In this document: positions 45,758 through 54,309 of the stretch, one piece after another
Layout: each line of letters opens with the position of its first letter
How positions within the stretch are numbered: the first letter of the stretch is position 1
NCBI RefSeq assembly: GCF_006346315.1
Contig: NZ_VDMR01000002.1
Span: 682,001-746,000 of the forward strand
Reading direction: 5' to 3'
Source of the DNA: Nocardioides litoris
GTDB lineage: Bacteria > Actinomycetota > Actinomycetes > Propionibacteriales > Nocardioidaceae
Length of the DNA stretch: 64,000 nt
The notes under the pieces: model-generated
Told to the model about the DNA's origin: nothing
What the model saw: the letters and a program-made list of their open reading frames with translations, nothing else
Databases searched by the model: none
Position numbers and translations under genes: made by a program

Positions 45758-47062
45758 ATGGAACGCAACGCCGTCGTCTGCCTCGCCGGAACCCTGGACA
45801 CCAAAGGCACCGAGTACGCCTACGTGCGTGACTGCCTCCTCGCCTCCGGCGTCGACGTCCTGGTCGTCGACTGCGGCGTGCTCGGCGAACCACACTTCAC
45901 CCCCGACATCGACGCAGCCACCGTCGCCCTTCGCGCAGGCATCAACCTGAGCGACTTCGACTCCGGAGTCGAGGGCGCCGGTGGTCGCGTCCTGGCGATC
46001 ACCAAGATGAGCGAGGGTCTTCGCCTCGTCCTCGACGAGCTCGTCGAACAGGACCGGATCCATGCCGTCATCGGACTCGGCGGTACCGGTGGCACTGACC
46101 TGCTCAGCGGTGCGTTCAAGGACCTCGGCATGGGTTTCCCCAAGCTGATCGTCAGCACCATGGCCTCCAACAACACCCGTCCGTACGTAGGTCACTCAGA
46201 CATGCTGATGGCCAACGCCGTCACCGACATCGCCGGTCTCAACGCCATCTCGAAGATGGTTCTCGCCAATGCTGCGCATGCCGCAGCCGGGATGGCGAAG
46301 GGGCACAGCTACACCCGCGAGCAGGCCGAGGCGAGCCAGCCGCTCATCGCGATCTCGATGTTCGGGGTCACGACACCCGGCGTGATGAGAGTGCGAAGCC
46401 GCCTCGAGGCCGAGGGGTTCGAAGTCGTCACCTTCCACGCCGTCGGGGAGGGAGCCGGGATGGAGCACCTCATCGACAAGGGCGTCATCGACGGACTCAT
46501 CGACTACACCCTGGCTGAGCTCCTCAACCACTGGAACCACGGGATCTTCGACCCTGGGTGCGAGCGCATGGAGGCGGCGGTTCGCACAGGTATCCCTCAG
46601 GTCGTCGTGCCCGGTGCAGTCGAGTGCTTCAACTTCGGTGCCGTCGACACGATCCCGCCGGAGTTCAACACCCCCGAGCGGAACGTCTTGGTCCACAACC
46701 CCAACATCACCTCGTTGCTGGCCACCACCGAGGAACTCGTCAAGCTCGGCGAGTACGTCGCGGACCACGTCAACCGCGCACCGGGCCCCAAAGCCGTCGG
46801 GTTGCCGCTGGGCGGGCTGGACAACTACTTCAAGGAGGGCAGCCAGTGGCACGGCGTCGACGTGTCGCCCCTCTTCGACTCCATCCGCGCCAATCTGGAC
46901 GAGGGAGTCGAGCTGCTGGAGATGGACAACAACATCAACGACGAGGTTTTCGCCGACGCCGTCTTCGAGCTCTTCATGAAGCAATGGGCCACCCGGCCGC
47001 AGGCGTCCGCCGAGGCGAACACGGGGACGAGCCCGGAGGCCGTTCTCGTCACGGCGGAGTGA
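45758..47062 (+). CDS. Tm-1-like ATP-binding domain protein (UPF0261)
   Basis: 434 residues from ATG 45758, with CGGAG upstream. Family segments: VCLAGTLDTKGTEYAYVRD at the start, VIGLGGTGGTDLLSGAFKDLGMGFPKLIVSTMAS, PLIAISMFGVTTPGVM, VVVPGAVECFNF and LPLGGLDNYF. Homologous to the N-terminal part of plant Tm-1. It complements the separate TIM-barrel protein at 39800. Reaction unknown; it presumably binds ATP and a carboxylate. Confidence 0.9.
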   Translation: MERNAVVCLAGTLDTKGTEYAYVRDCLLASGVDVLVVDCGVLGEPHFTPDIDAATVALRAGINLSDFDSGVEGAGGRVLAITKMSEGLRLVLDELVEQDRIHAVIGLGGTGGTDLLSGAFKDLGMGFPKLIVSTMASNNTRPYVGHSDMLMANAVTDIAGLNAISKMVLANAAHAAAGMAKGHSYTREQAEASQPLIAISMFGVTTPGVMRVRSRLEAEGFEVVTFHAVGEGAGMEHLIDKGVIDGLIDYTLAELLNHWNHGIFDPGCERMEAAVRTGIPQVVVPGAVECFNFGAVDTIPPEFNTPERNVLVHNPNITSLLATTEELVKLGEYVADHVNRAPGPKAVGLPLGGLDNYFKEGSQWHGVDVSPLFDSIRANLDEGVELLEMDNNINDEVFADAVFELFMKQWATRPQASAEANTGTSPEAVLVTAE

Positions 47063-47064
47063 TC

Positions 47065-47742
47065 GTGAGCGCCGATCCAGTCACCCTCCTCCTGCTCCGG
47101 CATGCGCACGTCGACGGCCACCGCGGCGATGTGCCTCTCACCGACCGAGGCCACGAGCAGGCGCGGCTAGCCGGCAGGTGGCTCGCCCGGCGCGGGGACG
47201 ACGTCGCTGCCGTGCTCTACGGCGGCACCCGCCGGACCCGCGAGACTGCTGCCGGTCTCATCGAGGGTCTGGGTCAGAAACGCGCGACCGAACCCCTCGA
47301 CTCCTTCGCTCTGCGCAACCCCGACCTCTACCTCGGCGGTGACCGCGTCACCATGGTCAGCAGTGCTGAAGCCTTCGCCCAGCAGACCTTCGAGATGGGC
47401 GCAGCCGAGGTCGCCTCCGCCCCGTTCTTCGGTGAGTGGCTCGAGCACCCCGAACGCGTCGGGTTCTGGGTGTCGCACCCATCGCCACCGGGCGATGACG
47501 CTGCGACGGTCGCTCGACGTATGACTGCTTTCGCCCGGAGCCTGCTCGACGTCCCGACCTGGCGCGGCAAGACCGTCGTCGCGGTGACGCACTCACCTGT
47601 GCTGCGCTCGGTCGGCCTCGACCTCACCGGCGCCGACCCCGGCGAGCCGGTCCACGTGCACGGGTACGAGTTCACCGTGGCCCCCTGCTCGATCGTCATC
47701 GACGACGTCGCTCCCGCGACGTCCGCTCCCACCACCTCATAG
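47065..47742 (+). CDS. Histidine phosphatase family protein
   Basis: 225 residues from GTG 47065, with GGAG six bases before; GTG 47059 is an alternative overlapping the upstream stop. LLLRHAHVD has the RH motif of the phosphoglycerate-mutase fold and VAVTHSPVLR supplies the second His. GGTRRTRETA holds the second conserved Arg. It removes phosphate from a small molecule; in this operon perhaps a product of the Tm-1-like protein or the glycerate kinase. Confidence 0.85.
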   Translation: MSADPVTLLLLRHAHVDGHRGDVPLTDRGHEQARLAGRWLARRGDDVAAVLYGGTRRTRETAAGLIEGLGQKRATEPLDSFALRNPDLYLGGDRVTMVSSAEAFAQQTFEMGAAEVASAPFFGEWLEHPERVGFWVSHPSPPGDDAATVARRMTAFARSLLDVPTWRGKTVVAVTHSPVLRSVGLDLTGADPGEPVHVHGYEFTVAPCSIVIDDVAPATSAPTTS

Positions 47743-47750
47743 GAGGGCTC

Positions 47751-48662
47751 GTGCCCGACGCCATCATCACGTGCGCCCCCACCGGCGCCATTCACACACC
47801 GTCGATGTCTCCCTATCTGCCGGTCACCCCGCACGAGATCGCAGAAGCGGCGCTCAGCGCAGCCGAGGCCGGGGCCGCGATCGTGCACCTGCACGTCCGC
47901 GACCCCCACGACGGGCACCCGGTCCAGGACGTCGGGCTGTTCCGCGAATTGCTGGCAGAGATCGGTTCCCGCTCCGATGTCGTCATCAACCTGACCACCG
48001 GCGGCAGCCCCCACATGACGGTCGACGAGCGCATCGGGCCTGCGATCGAACTGGCTCCTGAGCTCGCCTCCCTCAACATGGGCACCATGAACATGGGGCT
48101 GTTCCCCATGCTCGACCGCTTTCCCGATCTCAAGCACGGGTGGGAACGCACCCACCTCGGCAACAAGGACCTGGTCTTCAAGAACACGTTCGCCGACATC
48201 GAACGCATCATGAAGAGCTGCGCCGACCAAGGGACCCGCTTCGAGTTCGAGTGCTATGACACCGCCCACCTGTACAACCTGGCGCACTTCCTCGATCGTG
48301 GCCTGGTCCAAGGACCACTCTTCATCCAGACCGTCGTCGGCCTGCTCGGCGGCATCGGCTCCGACGTCGAGGACCTGCTGCACCTCCGCAGGACCGCGCA
48401 ACGACTCTTCGGGGACCAGTTCGAGTGGTCGACCCTGGGAGCCGGGGCTGCGCAGATCCGGGTGGGAACGATCGCGCTCGCTCTCGGAGCGAATGTGCGA
48501 GTCGGGCTCGAGGACTCCCTGTGGGACGGGCCCGGCAAGCTTGCGGAGTCGAGCAAGGCACAGGTGGACCGGATGACAGAGGCCGCGAAGGTGTTGTCGC
48601 GCAGCGTGGCCTCCCCGGCCGAGGCCCGACAGCGGCTCCAACTGCGGTCCGCGTTGCGGTGA
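47751..48662 (+). CDS. Beta-keto acid cleavage enzyme (BKACE)
   Basis: 303 residues from GTG 47751, with GGAGG upstream. The zinc motif HLHVRDPHDG gives H46 and H48; ITCAPTGAIHTPSMSPYLPVTP at the start and VRVGLEDSLWDGPGKLA near the end are family hallmarks. BKACEs cleave a beta-keto acid with acetyl-CoA into acetoacetate and a new CoA ester. The acetoacetate can be used by the CoA transferase at 37409. TGATG overlap with the regulator gene. Confidence 0.93.
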   Translation: MPDAIITCAPTGAIHTPSMSPYLPVTPHEIAEAALSAAEAGAAIVHLHVRDPHDGHPVQDVGLFRELLAEIGSRSDVVINLTTGGSPHMTVDERIGPAIELAPELASLNMGTMNMGLFPMLDRFPDLKHGWERTHLGNKDLVFKNTFADIERIMKSCADQGTRFEFECYDTAHLYNLAHFLDRGLVQGPLFIQTVVGLLGGIGSDVEDLLHLRRTAQRLFGDQFEWSTLGAGAAQIRVGTIALALGANVRVGLEDSLWDGPGKLAESSKAQVDRMTEAAKVLSRSVASPAEARQRLQLRSALR

Positions 48663-49399
48663 TGGTGCCAGCGCCTAAAGCGACTCTCCGAGCACTGGAC
48701 AAGCAGGTCGCAGTCCGCACAACAGCTGCGGTCGCGGGCGGGGCGGATGTCGCCGTCGGTGGTGAGCTGCTGTCCTCATCGGTCAAGCGACTGCTGCTCG
48801 ACCGGATCATGCGCGGGTACTACAAGCCGGGCGCGCGGATCGTCGAGCTCCAAGTGGCCAAAGAATTGGGCACGAGCCAATCTCCAGTGCGAGAGGCTCT
48901 TCGCGACCTCGCGGCGATCGGGATCATCACGATCCACTCACGACGGGGTGCACGTGTCCGGCTCCCCACCAGCAAAGAACTGGCTGACATCAGCGTGGTG
49001 AGGTCCGAGATCGACGCGCTCGCGGCATCGCTGGCAGCGCCGGTGATGGACCAACCGACGCTTGACACACTGCGTGACGCCTACAGGGAGATGCAAGAGC
49101 ACTACGGGGCCGGCGACCACGGAGCAATGACGCAAGCCGATGCCCGATTCCACCGCGTCATCGCGAACACCTCCGGTAATCAGGCGATCGAGCACGTCTT
49201 CGACCAGCTCGAGCCTTTCGCGCGTACGTTCATCACGCTCACCCTGCCGACCGCCGACGTCGGCTCCATCATCAGTGAGCACGGACGCATCCTCGATGCA
49301 CTCGAGCAGGGCGACGCCTTGCTCGCGGCCCATCACGCCCGTGACCACCAGCTCAACGTCAGTGCGCTGTTCCGAGACCATTTCGACGCACAAGTCTGA
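48662..49399 (+). CDS. GntR/FCD-family transcriptional regulator (copy 2)
   Basis: 245 residues from ATG 48662, coupled to BKACE by TGATG. Winged helix KRLLLDRIMRGYYKPGARIVE and SQSPVREALRDLAAIGIITI; FCD domain with QADARFHRVI and AHHARDHQ. Very similar to 18434-19147 outside an N-terminal extension of about 30 residues. As the last gene of an island operon it may give feedback control at the TCGATAATCGA sites. Confidence 0.93.
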   Translation: MVPAPKATLRALDKQVAVRTTAAVAGGADVAVGGELLSSSVKRLLLDRIMRGYYKPGARIVELQVAKELGTSQSPVREALRDLAAIGIITIHSRRGARVRLPTSKELADISVVRSEIDALAASLAAPVMDQPTLDTLRDAYREMQEHYGAGDHGAMTQADARFHRVIANTSGNQAIEHVFDQLEPFARTFITLTLPTADVGSIISEHGRILDALEQGDALLAAHHARDHQLNVSALFRDHFDAQV

Positions 49400-49570
49400 T
49401 CGTCAGCGGGACCCGTCCTAGGCCGTGGTCGTCGACGAACGGCGCTCAGCGGGGTCTTCGACCTGTCAAAGCCAGCTGGTCAAGTTCGTCGGCGGCCCTA
49501 CGCGTCTCCCGCTCCCCTTCGTCGGGTCGAGTCGCGAGGCATTGCGCGACACCGTCAGCTGTCACTGCGT

Positions 49571-49625
49571 CGGAGCCCGCTGTACGGCATGGTCGGGCGG
49601 AGCCCGCTGTGCGGCATGGTCGGGT
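49571..49625. repeat. 27-bp repeat, 2 copies (left flank)
   Basis: GCATGGTCGGGCGGAGCCCG followed by CTGTGCG recurs with a 27-base period; the GCAT words begin at 49587 and 49614. CGGAGCCCGCTG precedes the first. The same unit is at 50230-50336, on the other side of the gene between them. GGGC...GCCC makes each unit able to fold. Confidence 0.9.
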
Positions 49626-49735
49626 GATTGGACGCCCGACTCCAGCCGTTCAACCAGGAGTCCCGGCGACGGCTTCTTCGTCCTGACGGCACGGCGACCT
49701 TCACGCCCCCCAACTCCATAGGTACGGTGGCGCAG

Positions 49736-50206
49736 ATGACTGCCTTCCCCGCTTCCTGGGACTCGTCCTCCCATGAGGGCGGCTCAGACGAGCCCGACGT
49801 GAAGCTCGAGCTCTACAAGCTGGCAGTCGAGGAGTATCGCTTCCAGGTCCTGCACAACTGGAGCCGTACGCAGTACCTCCTGGCGTTCAATGTCGCGGTC
49901 GCTGGTCTTGGGGTGCTCCTGTCGACCCGCACGAGTAGCGGCGCGATCCCGGTGTTTGCGCTAGGCGCTCTCGCGGCGATCCTCACCGCGCTGGTTACAC
50001 GAGTCCAGCATGACTACTACCGGGCTGCTCGTGACAGGGTCCGGCGTATCGAAGAGACGATCGAACTCCCTCTCGGGTGGAAGACCGACACCACGGCAAC
50101 GATGGGGGGCCGCAAGCGCAGAGCTTCGGTCACGCAACTCGTCTACCTCCTGCTCGTCGCTGTGGCGATCGTTGATCTCGCGTCGATCGGCATCGTGTTG
50201 TTCTGA
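49736..50206 (+). CDS. Small membrane protein, SLATT-like topology
   Basis: 156 residues from ATG 49736. A helical soluble segment (LELYKLAVEEYRFQVLHNWSRTQYLL) leads into a membrane hairpin (AFNVAVAGLGVLL, IPVFALGALAAILTAL), then a charged helix (YYRAARDRVRRIEETIEL) and a third hydrophobic segment at the C-terminus. The layout resembles small effector membrane proteins such as SLATT; resemblance only. Flanked on both sides by 27-bp repeats. Confidence 0.65.
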   Translation: MTAFPASWDSSSHEGGSDEPDVKLELYKLAVEEYRFQVLHNWSRTQYLLAFNVAVAGLGVLLSTRTSSGAIPVFALGALAAILTALVTRVQHDYYRAARDRVRRIEETIELPLGWKTDTTATMGGRKRRASVTQLVYLLLVAVAIVDLASIGIVLF

Positions 50207-50229
50207 CCCACAGCCAAGCCCGCAGCGCG

Positions 50230-50336
50230 GCATGGTCGGGCGGAGCCCGCAGCGCGGCATGGTCGGGTCGGGCGGAGCCCGCTGTGCGGCATGGTTGGGC
50301 GGAGCCCGCTGTGCGGCATGGTCGGGCGGAGACTCA
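50230..50336. repeat. 27-bp repeat, 4 copies (right flank)
   Basis: Four units with GCAT words at 50230, 50257, 50289 and 50316. The second carries a 5-base insertion (TCGGG). Same unit as 49571-49625. The units are in the same orientation on both sides of the membrane-protein gene. Confidence 0.9.
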
Positions 50337-50472
50337 AAGGGCGTGGTGGTCGGGCGGACAAGACGCTGCAGATACCCGGTCAGCAACGCCCTGCTCGGGT
50401 ACTCGGAGGAGTAGGTTCCTCGTGTGGCTAGTTCTTCCGTGGCCGCGTTCATCGCGACAAGGGAGTCTGTCC

Positions 50473-50772
50473 ATGTTGACCAAAGCCCTTCTAGTCCGTC
50501 TTGAGGCCTTGCCAGGCAAGGAGGCGGAACTTTCTGAGTTCCTTAAGGGTGCACGCGCGATCGTGATGGACGAGCCGGGCACCGTCGCCTGGTTCGCCAT
50601 TCAGTTCGGCCCAACGACGTTCGGCGTCTACGACGTGTTCCCCGATGACGAGGCGCGCGATGCTCACCTCGCCGGTGGTGTCGGCCAAGCGCTCGGGCCC
50701 AACACCGGTGTGCTGTTCTCCGAGCCCCAGATCGAGAAGATCGACATCCTGGCCGAGAAGACCCCGGGGTAG
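50473..50772 (+). CDS. Antibiotic biosynthesis monooxygenase (ABM)-type small protein
   Basis: 99 residues from ATG 50473, with GGGAG upstream. KALLVRLEALPGKEAELSEFLKGA, TVAWFAIQFGPTTFGVYDVF and DAHLAGGVGQALGP match the ferredoxin-like dimeric alpha/beta barrel of the ABM family. Such proteins are dimeric; some oxidise quinone-type substrates, many have no known activity. Single gene among repeats. Confidence 0.82.
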   Translation: MLTKALLVRLEALPGKEAELSEFLKGARAIVMDEPGTVAWFAIQFGPTTFGVYDVFPDDEARDAHLAGGVGQALGPNTGVLFSEPQIEKIDILAEKTPG

Positions 50773-51049
50773 CCCCGGCCGCGGCGCGAACCCTTCACAT
50801 GCCAAAGCCCGACCATCGGCAATACCGGGCGCATCAATATCGGTCGGATTCGCCTCGTGGCGGCTCAAATACGGCTCATTAGTGGCGCACCAGTGTTGCG
50901 ACGCACGTCCTGCCCCGACACGAGGCGGCATCCAACGACACAGCCCAAATGGCCGTCTGACCTGGTACTTTCGGTGCAGAGCAGTCGTCGTCTGCAGGCG
51001 CGTCGAGGCGACGACTGGCACCCCATCTGAGCCCTACGGATTAGAAGGT

Positions 51050-51270
51050 TCTCGGTTGCGGTCAGAGCGCTGGGCAATCCCACGCGAGTCCGCCTGCTCT
51101 CCCTGACCGCTGCAAGATGAAGGCGGGACGCCATCCTCGTCCCGTCGACCCCGTGGGCCTCAGCCAGCCCACGGCCTCGCACCACATCAAGCAGCTCGTT
51201 GACGCCGGCCTGGGCGCGCGGCGAGCAGCGGGGCCGCTGGGGCCTACGCCTTCCCGTCAACGACGCCTAG
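51050..51270 (+). pseudogene. Degraded ArsR-family regulator
   Basis: One frame from about 51058 reads AVRALGNPTRVRLLSLTAAR and stops at a TGA (51117-51119). In another frame GLSQPTASHHIKQLVDAGLGARRAAG follows. Both are classic ArsR segments (helix 1-2 and the recognition helix), now separated by a stop and a frame change with the intervening cysteine-containing part lost. There is no intact start. The gene is not functional as it stands. Confidence 0.7.
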
Positions 51271-51690
51271 CCGCGGGCCCGCCCACCTTGGCTCCGGTGC
51301 GCCCAGCTCGAGCGTGGCCGGGGCGGCGCGGTTCGTGTGGAAACGGTCAGGACCCGGGTGACGTGCTGGCTGCTGCCGGCCCAGCTCGTCCTGCGGCAGG
51401 TCCCGCAGGTGGCGGTGCGTCTCAGGTGGCAGCTGTCGGGCTGAGCGCTTCACGTTGTCGCCCATGAGCGGCCAGTGCCGGACGACGTTGGCAACGACGG
51501 CAGCGCGCGGGTCGAGCGGCAGCAGCTTTCTGGCGGCTGGCCCAAACAGCGCATCGACGCCCGCCATGGCTCGACCCGGTTGCTGGCCCACCACGACTCG
51601 ACGCTCGCGTCGTAGCCACTCATGATCGGGCTCAGTCCGCATCGCATGGCCTGGCGCACCAAGCGGCTAAGGCGGAAGGGAGAGGCCAGC
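51271..51690. other. Gap with no supported gene
   Basis: A minus-strand frame at 51244-51642 contains protein-like pieces (LPLDPRAAVVANVVRHWPLMG) but no domain I can name and no ribosome binding site. Possibly decayed coding DNA. Confidence 0.35.
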
Positions 51691-51696
51691 CCTGCC

Positions 51697-51734
51697 GGAG
51701 GTCCGGTGAAAGTCCGGTGAAACTCCCAGTAGGA
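51697..51734. repeat. 38-bp repeat, copy A
   Basis: Begins GGAGGTCCGGTGAAAGTCCG and ends ACTCCCAGTAGGA. An identical 38-base copy is at 55441-55478. Each lies about 110-150 bases before a tRNA 3'-end fragment. Confidence 0.92.
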
Positions 51735-51844
51735 ACCGGTTCCCCCCGGTTGTCACCAGTAGTCGAAGCCACGCCGTGACCTGCGTTTCCGCAGGTCAGG
51801 GGCCTATCGGCCGCTTGCCGGCCAGTGCCACGGTTATGGCTACT

Positions 51845-51890
51845 CGCGGAGAATAGGTCGTCGGTTCGATTCCGACAGGCGGCTCCACCA
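51845..51890 (+). repeat. tRNA 3'-end fragment, copy A (attachment-site scar)
   Basis: 46 bases ending in GTCGGTTCGATTCCGAC, AGGCGGC and TCCACCA: a complete T-arm, acceptor 3' strand and CCA. The 5' half of a tRNA is absent. The acceptor partner would be GCCGCCT, which fits tRNA-Thr; identity is tentative. Copy B at 55589-55634 differs at one base. Confidence 0.8.
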
Positions 51891-51893
51891 CCA

Positions 51894-51924
51894 GCCCCCG
51901 ACCTGCGGAAAGGCGGTCGGGGGC
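51894..51924 (+). terminator. Terminator hairpin after tRNA fragment A
   Basis: GCCCCCGACC and GGTCGGGGGC form a perfect 10-bp stem with an 11-base loop, followed by TTCGTCGTT. It is the usual kind of intrinsic terminator behind a tRNA gene. A diverged copy follows fragment B. Confidence 0.85.
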
Positions 51925-52184
51925 TTCGTCGTTGGGGCCCAGCAGGCCGACGGAACCAGGAGATCGCGAGCCTGCGTCGCCAGGTTGGCCATCCGTCGGG
52001 CGGCGTCATCGTCGCGGGTCCGGTTCCGGCGGCGGTGGCGGGTCTCGTTGGCGACCAGGCGAGCAGCCCGGAGGCCGCAAGAGACCGGGCTGCGCGCGCT
52101 GCGACGACGGCTTGCGACACCCTGAGCGATGCGGGGGCCTCGTCGTGACCGGATCCCCTTGGAGGGCCAGCCGATGCCGGTGCG

Positions 52185-53381
52185 CTAGTGGGCCGCAGGC
52201 CGCCCGGGGCTGAGGTCCGAGTCGCGGCTGCGGCTGCGGCTGCGAGGAGCCCCTCCTGATGATCCGGCCAGGTCCGCGCTGGGGAGGGCGACGAGCTCCT
52301 CGAGGTGCGAGATCACCGCCGCCGGCGCTACCAGCACTGGTGCGTCCAGCGCGTCCAACATCTCGTCGACCGATTGGGCGACGGTGAACAGGAGCGCGCT
52401 GTCGGCGCGTACTGCGGCGTCGACGGGACCGCGGTCCAGGGCGGCGAGGACGCCGTGCGCCAGTGCCCGAGCGTTGTCGGGCTCGACCAGGTCGAGGGCA
52501 CCGCAGTCGGTCTCGGGGAGTCCGCCGTCGTCGGAGGCCACGACCCTGCAGCCGGCGTGCTGGGCCTCGAGGGAGACGATGCCGAAGGTCTCGTGCCAGT
52601 ACTGGCTGTTGGAGGGCATCACGACCACGTCGTGCTCGACCATCAACTGCGCCATCGATGCCGGGGTCGTGCGGGCCGCGACCAGGTGCACACCGGGGTG
52701 GGCCGCGACGACCTGCTCGATGATCGCGCCCTGGATCTTGTCGGCGCCGGCGCGGGTGACTGTGACGTGGAGAGCGGGCTCGGCCAGCAGCAGCTCGTGG
52801 TGCAGCATCGACAGCAATGTGTAGATGCCCTTCTCGGGGGCCAACCGGCCGGCGTACAGCACCCGACGGCCGACGGTCGCGGGTCGCGCGGTCCGGGCGA
52901 ACACCGGCTCGGCGAAGGGGCGTACCACGTGGATGATCTGCACGTCGACGTCGAGGAACTCGGCCCACAGGCCCGCGGCGTACCTGCTGGTCGCGATGAG
53001 CGTTCGGGTGCTGGTGGCGACTCGCAGTGCGCTCTGCTCATCCGTCATACCGGGGGGTGGGACGTGCAGGACCTGGTAGGCCGGGTGCCGGGTGGTCACG
53101 GGCGGCGCCTCGCTGACGAAGACGACGGTGTCGTCGAGGTCGCCCACCTCGCCCCAGGTCGCGAGCGTGTGGAACGGCACGTCGAACCCCGCGCGGCCGT
53201 CGTCGACGCCGAGACCGACTGTCACGACCCGGGCGGGGACACCGCGCCGCCGGAGCTCTCGCACCTGCCCGACGGTGTAGTTCTCTGACCCGCCCGTGCC
53301 GGCCGGCAACGCCTTCCCCGGTGACCAGACGAACGAGATCGGACGGCCCTGGCGTGGGCTTGGCGCGGGCAGTGAGTGCAT
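52185..53381 (-). CDS. Glycosyltransferase family 4-type protein
   Basis: 398 residues from ATG 53381; upstream codons in the frame are Arg-rich and unlike the protein. N-terminal acceptor-side domain (ISFVWSPGKALPAGTGGSENYTVGQVRELRRRG), donor-side domain with VLYAGRLAPEKGIYTLLSML and ETFGIVSLEAQHAGCRVVASDDGGLPE (the EX7E-like region). It transfers sugars from a nucleotide donor, probably to a cell-surface or secondary metabolite acceptor. Tail is Ser/Arg-rich. Lies alone, between scar copies. Confidence 0.88.
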   Translation of the reverse strand: MHSLPAPSPRQGRPISFVWSPGKALPAGTGGSENYTVGQVRELRRRGVPARVVTVGLGVDDGRAGFDVPFHTLATWGEVGDLDDTVVFVSEAPPVTTRHPAYQVLHVPPPGMTDEQSALRVATSTRTLIATSRYAAGLWAEFLDVDVQIIHVVRPFAEPVFARTARPATVGRRVLYAGRLAPEKGIYTLLSMLHHELLLAEPALHVTVTRAGADKIQGAIIEQVVAAHPGVHLVAARTTPASMAQLMVEHDVVVMPSNSQYWHETFGIVSLEAQHAGCRVVASDDGGLPETDCGALDLVEPDNARALAHGVLAALDRGPVDAAVRADSALLFTVAQSVDEMLDALDAPVLVAPAAVISHLEELVALPSADLAGSSGGAPRSRSRSRDSDLSPGRPAAH

Positions 53382-53885
53382 TGCTTCCACCTGAGGGTCG
53401 CTGCCGACACCAGGCCCTCTACCGACGAGTCCGCCGACGTGGGTCTGCCGCTCGCAGTCCACCGCTGACTGTAGTCGACGACGTCGTGACGGCAGTCCGG
53501 GCGACGTACCGCACACGCCGCGGCTCGGCTGTACCTGACCCCGACGCGAGGTGCTGCGCCTCGGCGGAGCGCAGGCACGAGGTCGTCTGCCGAATCCGAC
53601 TCAGGACCCTCGATGACCGGCGCCAACGCCGAGCTCAGCATCCACCTCGGCCCAGTTCTGTGACGTTCGATCCCGTTCGCTGTCGTGATCGACATGGTCG
53701 GGCGGGACTCGTGGTGCGTGCGCCCGCCGCTCACGGTCACTGCGCGTGGTCTTGGCCGCTCGGCGACACCCGTGAACGCAGCTGACCGCGAGCCGTCCAA
53801 CGTGGTCCACCGGTAGGGCCGCAGGCCCCTCGGGTGATTGAACCAGGAGCGCGCGCGGGCAGTGGCCCTTGACGGGGCACTTGTT
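53382..53885. other. Non-coding gap
   Basis: About 500 bases between the glycosyltransferase and the VOC gene. No gene is supported. A GCATGGTCGGGCGG-like word (ACATGGTCGGGCGGGAC) near 53692 recalls the 27-bp repeats of the same region. Confidence 0.45.
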
Positions 53886-53893
53886 TTTTACAA
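53879..53893. promoter_or_regulatory. CTTGT/ACAAG inverted repeat before the VOC gene
   Basis: CTTGT and ACAAG are perfect inverted arms around five T residues, about 12 bases before the VOC start, and follow a TTGACG at about 53868. It is likely an operator and promoter, and a plausible site for the HxlR regulator encoded in the same operon. Confidence 0.5.
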
Positions 53894-53904
53894 GCATCGG
53901 TGGC

Positions 53905-54309
53905 ATGAGCCTCTTCATCACCTGCCCCGTCGAGAGCGTCGAACGCTCGACCGCCTTCTACAAAGCTCTCGGCTGGGCCCTCCACCCCGAGATGTCCGAC
54001 CACAACGTGTCGTGCTTCGCGATCGCCCCCGGGCAGTACGTCATGCTCGGCAGCCGAGAGATGTACGCAAGCGTCGGCGGCGCCGAGGAACTCGTCGGGG
54101 GACTCGACACCCCCTCCAAGGTCACCGTTTCCTTCGACCTCGCCAGCCGCGAGGCGGTCGACGAGATCACCGAGCGCGCAGGTAATGCCGGCGGGCGGAT
54201 CGGTGACACCGACGACTACTCCTTCATGTACCAGCGCCAGTTCGACGATCCCGACGGCTACCACTACTCCCCGTTCTGGATGAAGCCGGACGCCGATCCG
54301 ACAGCGTGA
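53905..54309 (+). CDS. VOC-family (glyoxalase-like) protein
   Basis: 134 residues from ATG 53905 (GGTGGC upstream); an ATG at 53869 would begin before the operator. SLFITCPVESVERSTAFYKALGW, VMLGSREMYASVGG and DDPDGYHYSPFWM are VOC-fold segments. It is a small metal-dependent lyase/dioxygenase-type or binding protein, probably detoxifying. The stop overlaps the HxlR start. Confidence 0.85.
   Translation: MSLFITCPVESVERSTAFYKALGWALHPEMSDHNVSCFAIAPGQYVMLGSREMYASVGGAEELVGGLDTPSKVTVSFDLASREAVDEITERAGNAGGRIGDTDDYSFMYQRQFDDPDGYHYSPFWMKPDADPTA

Noticed and set aside
51450..51662. Possible IS3-type transposase fragment (YDASVESWWAS)
   Set aside because: The phrase recalls the catalytic Glu region of IS3 OrfB, but only 11 residues fit and neighbouring sequence in any frame does not.
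51845..51890. A functional tRNA gene
   Set aside because: Only T-arm and acceptor 3' strand are present; no D-arm, anticodon arm or 5' acceptor can be found upstream.
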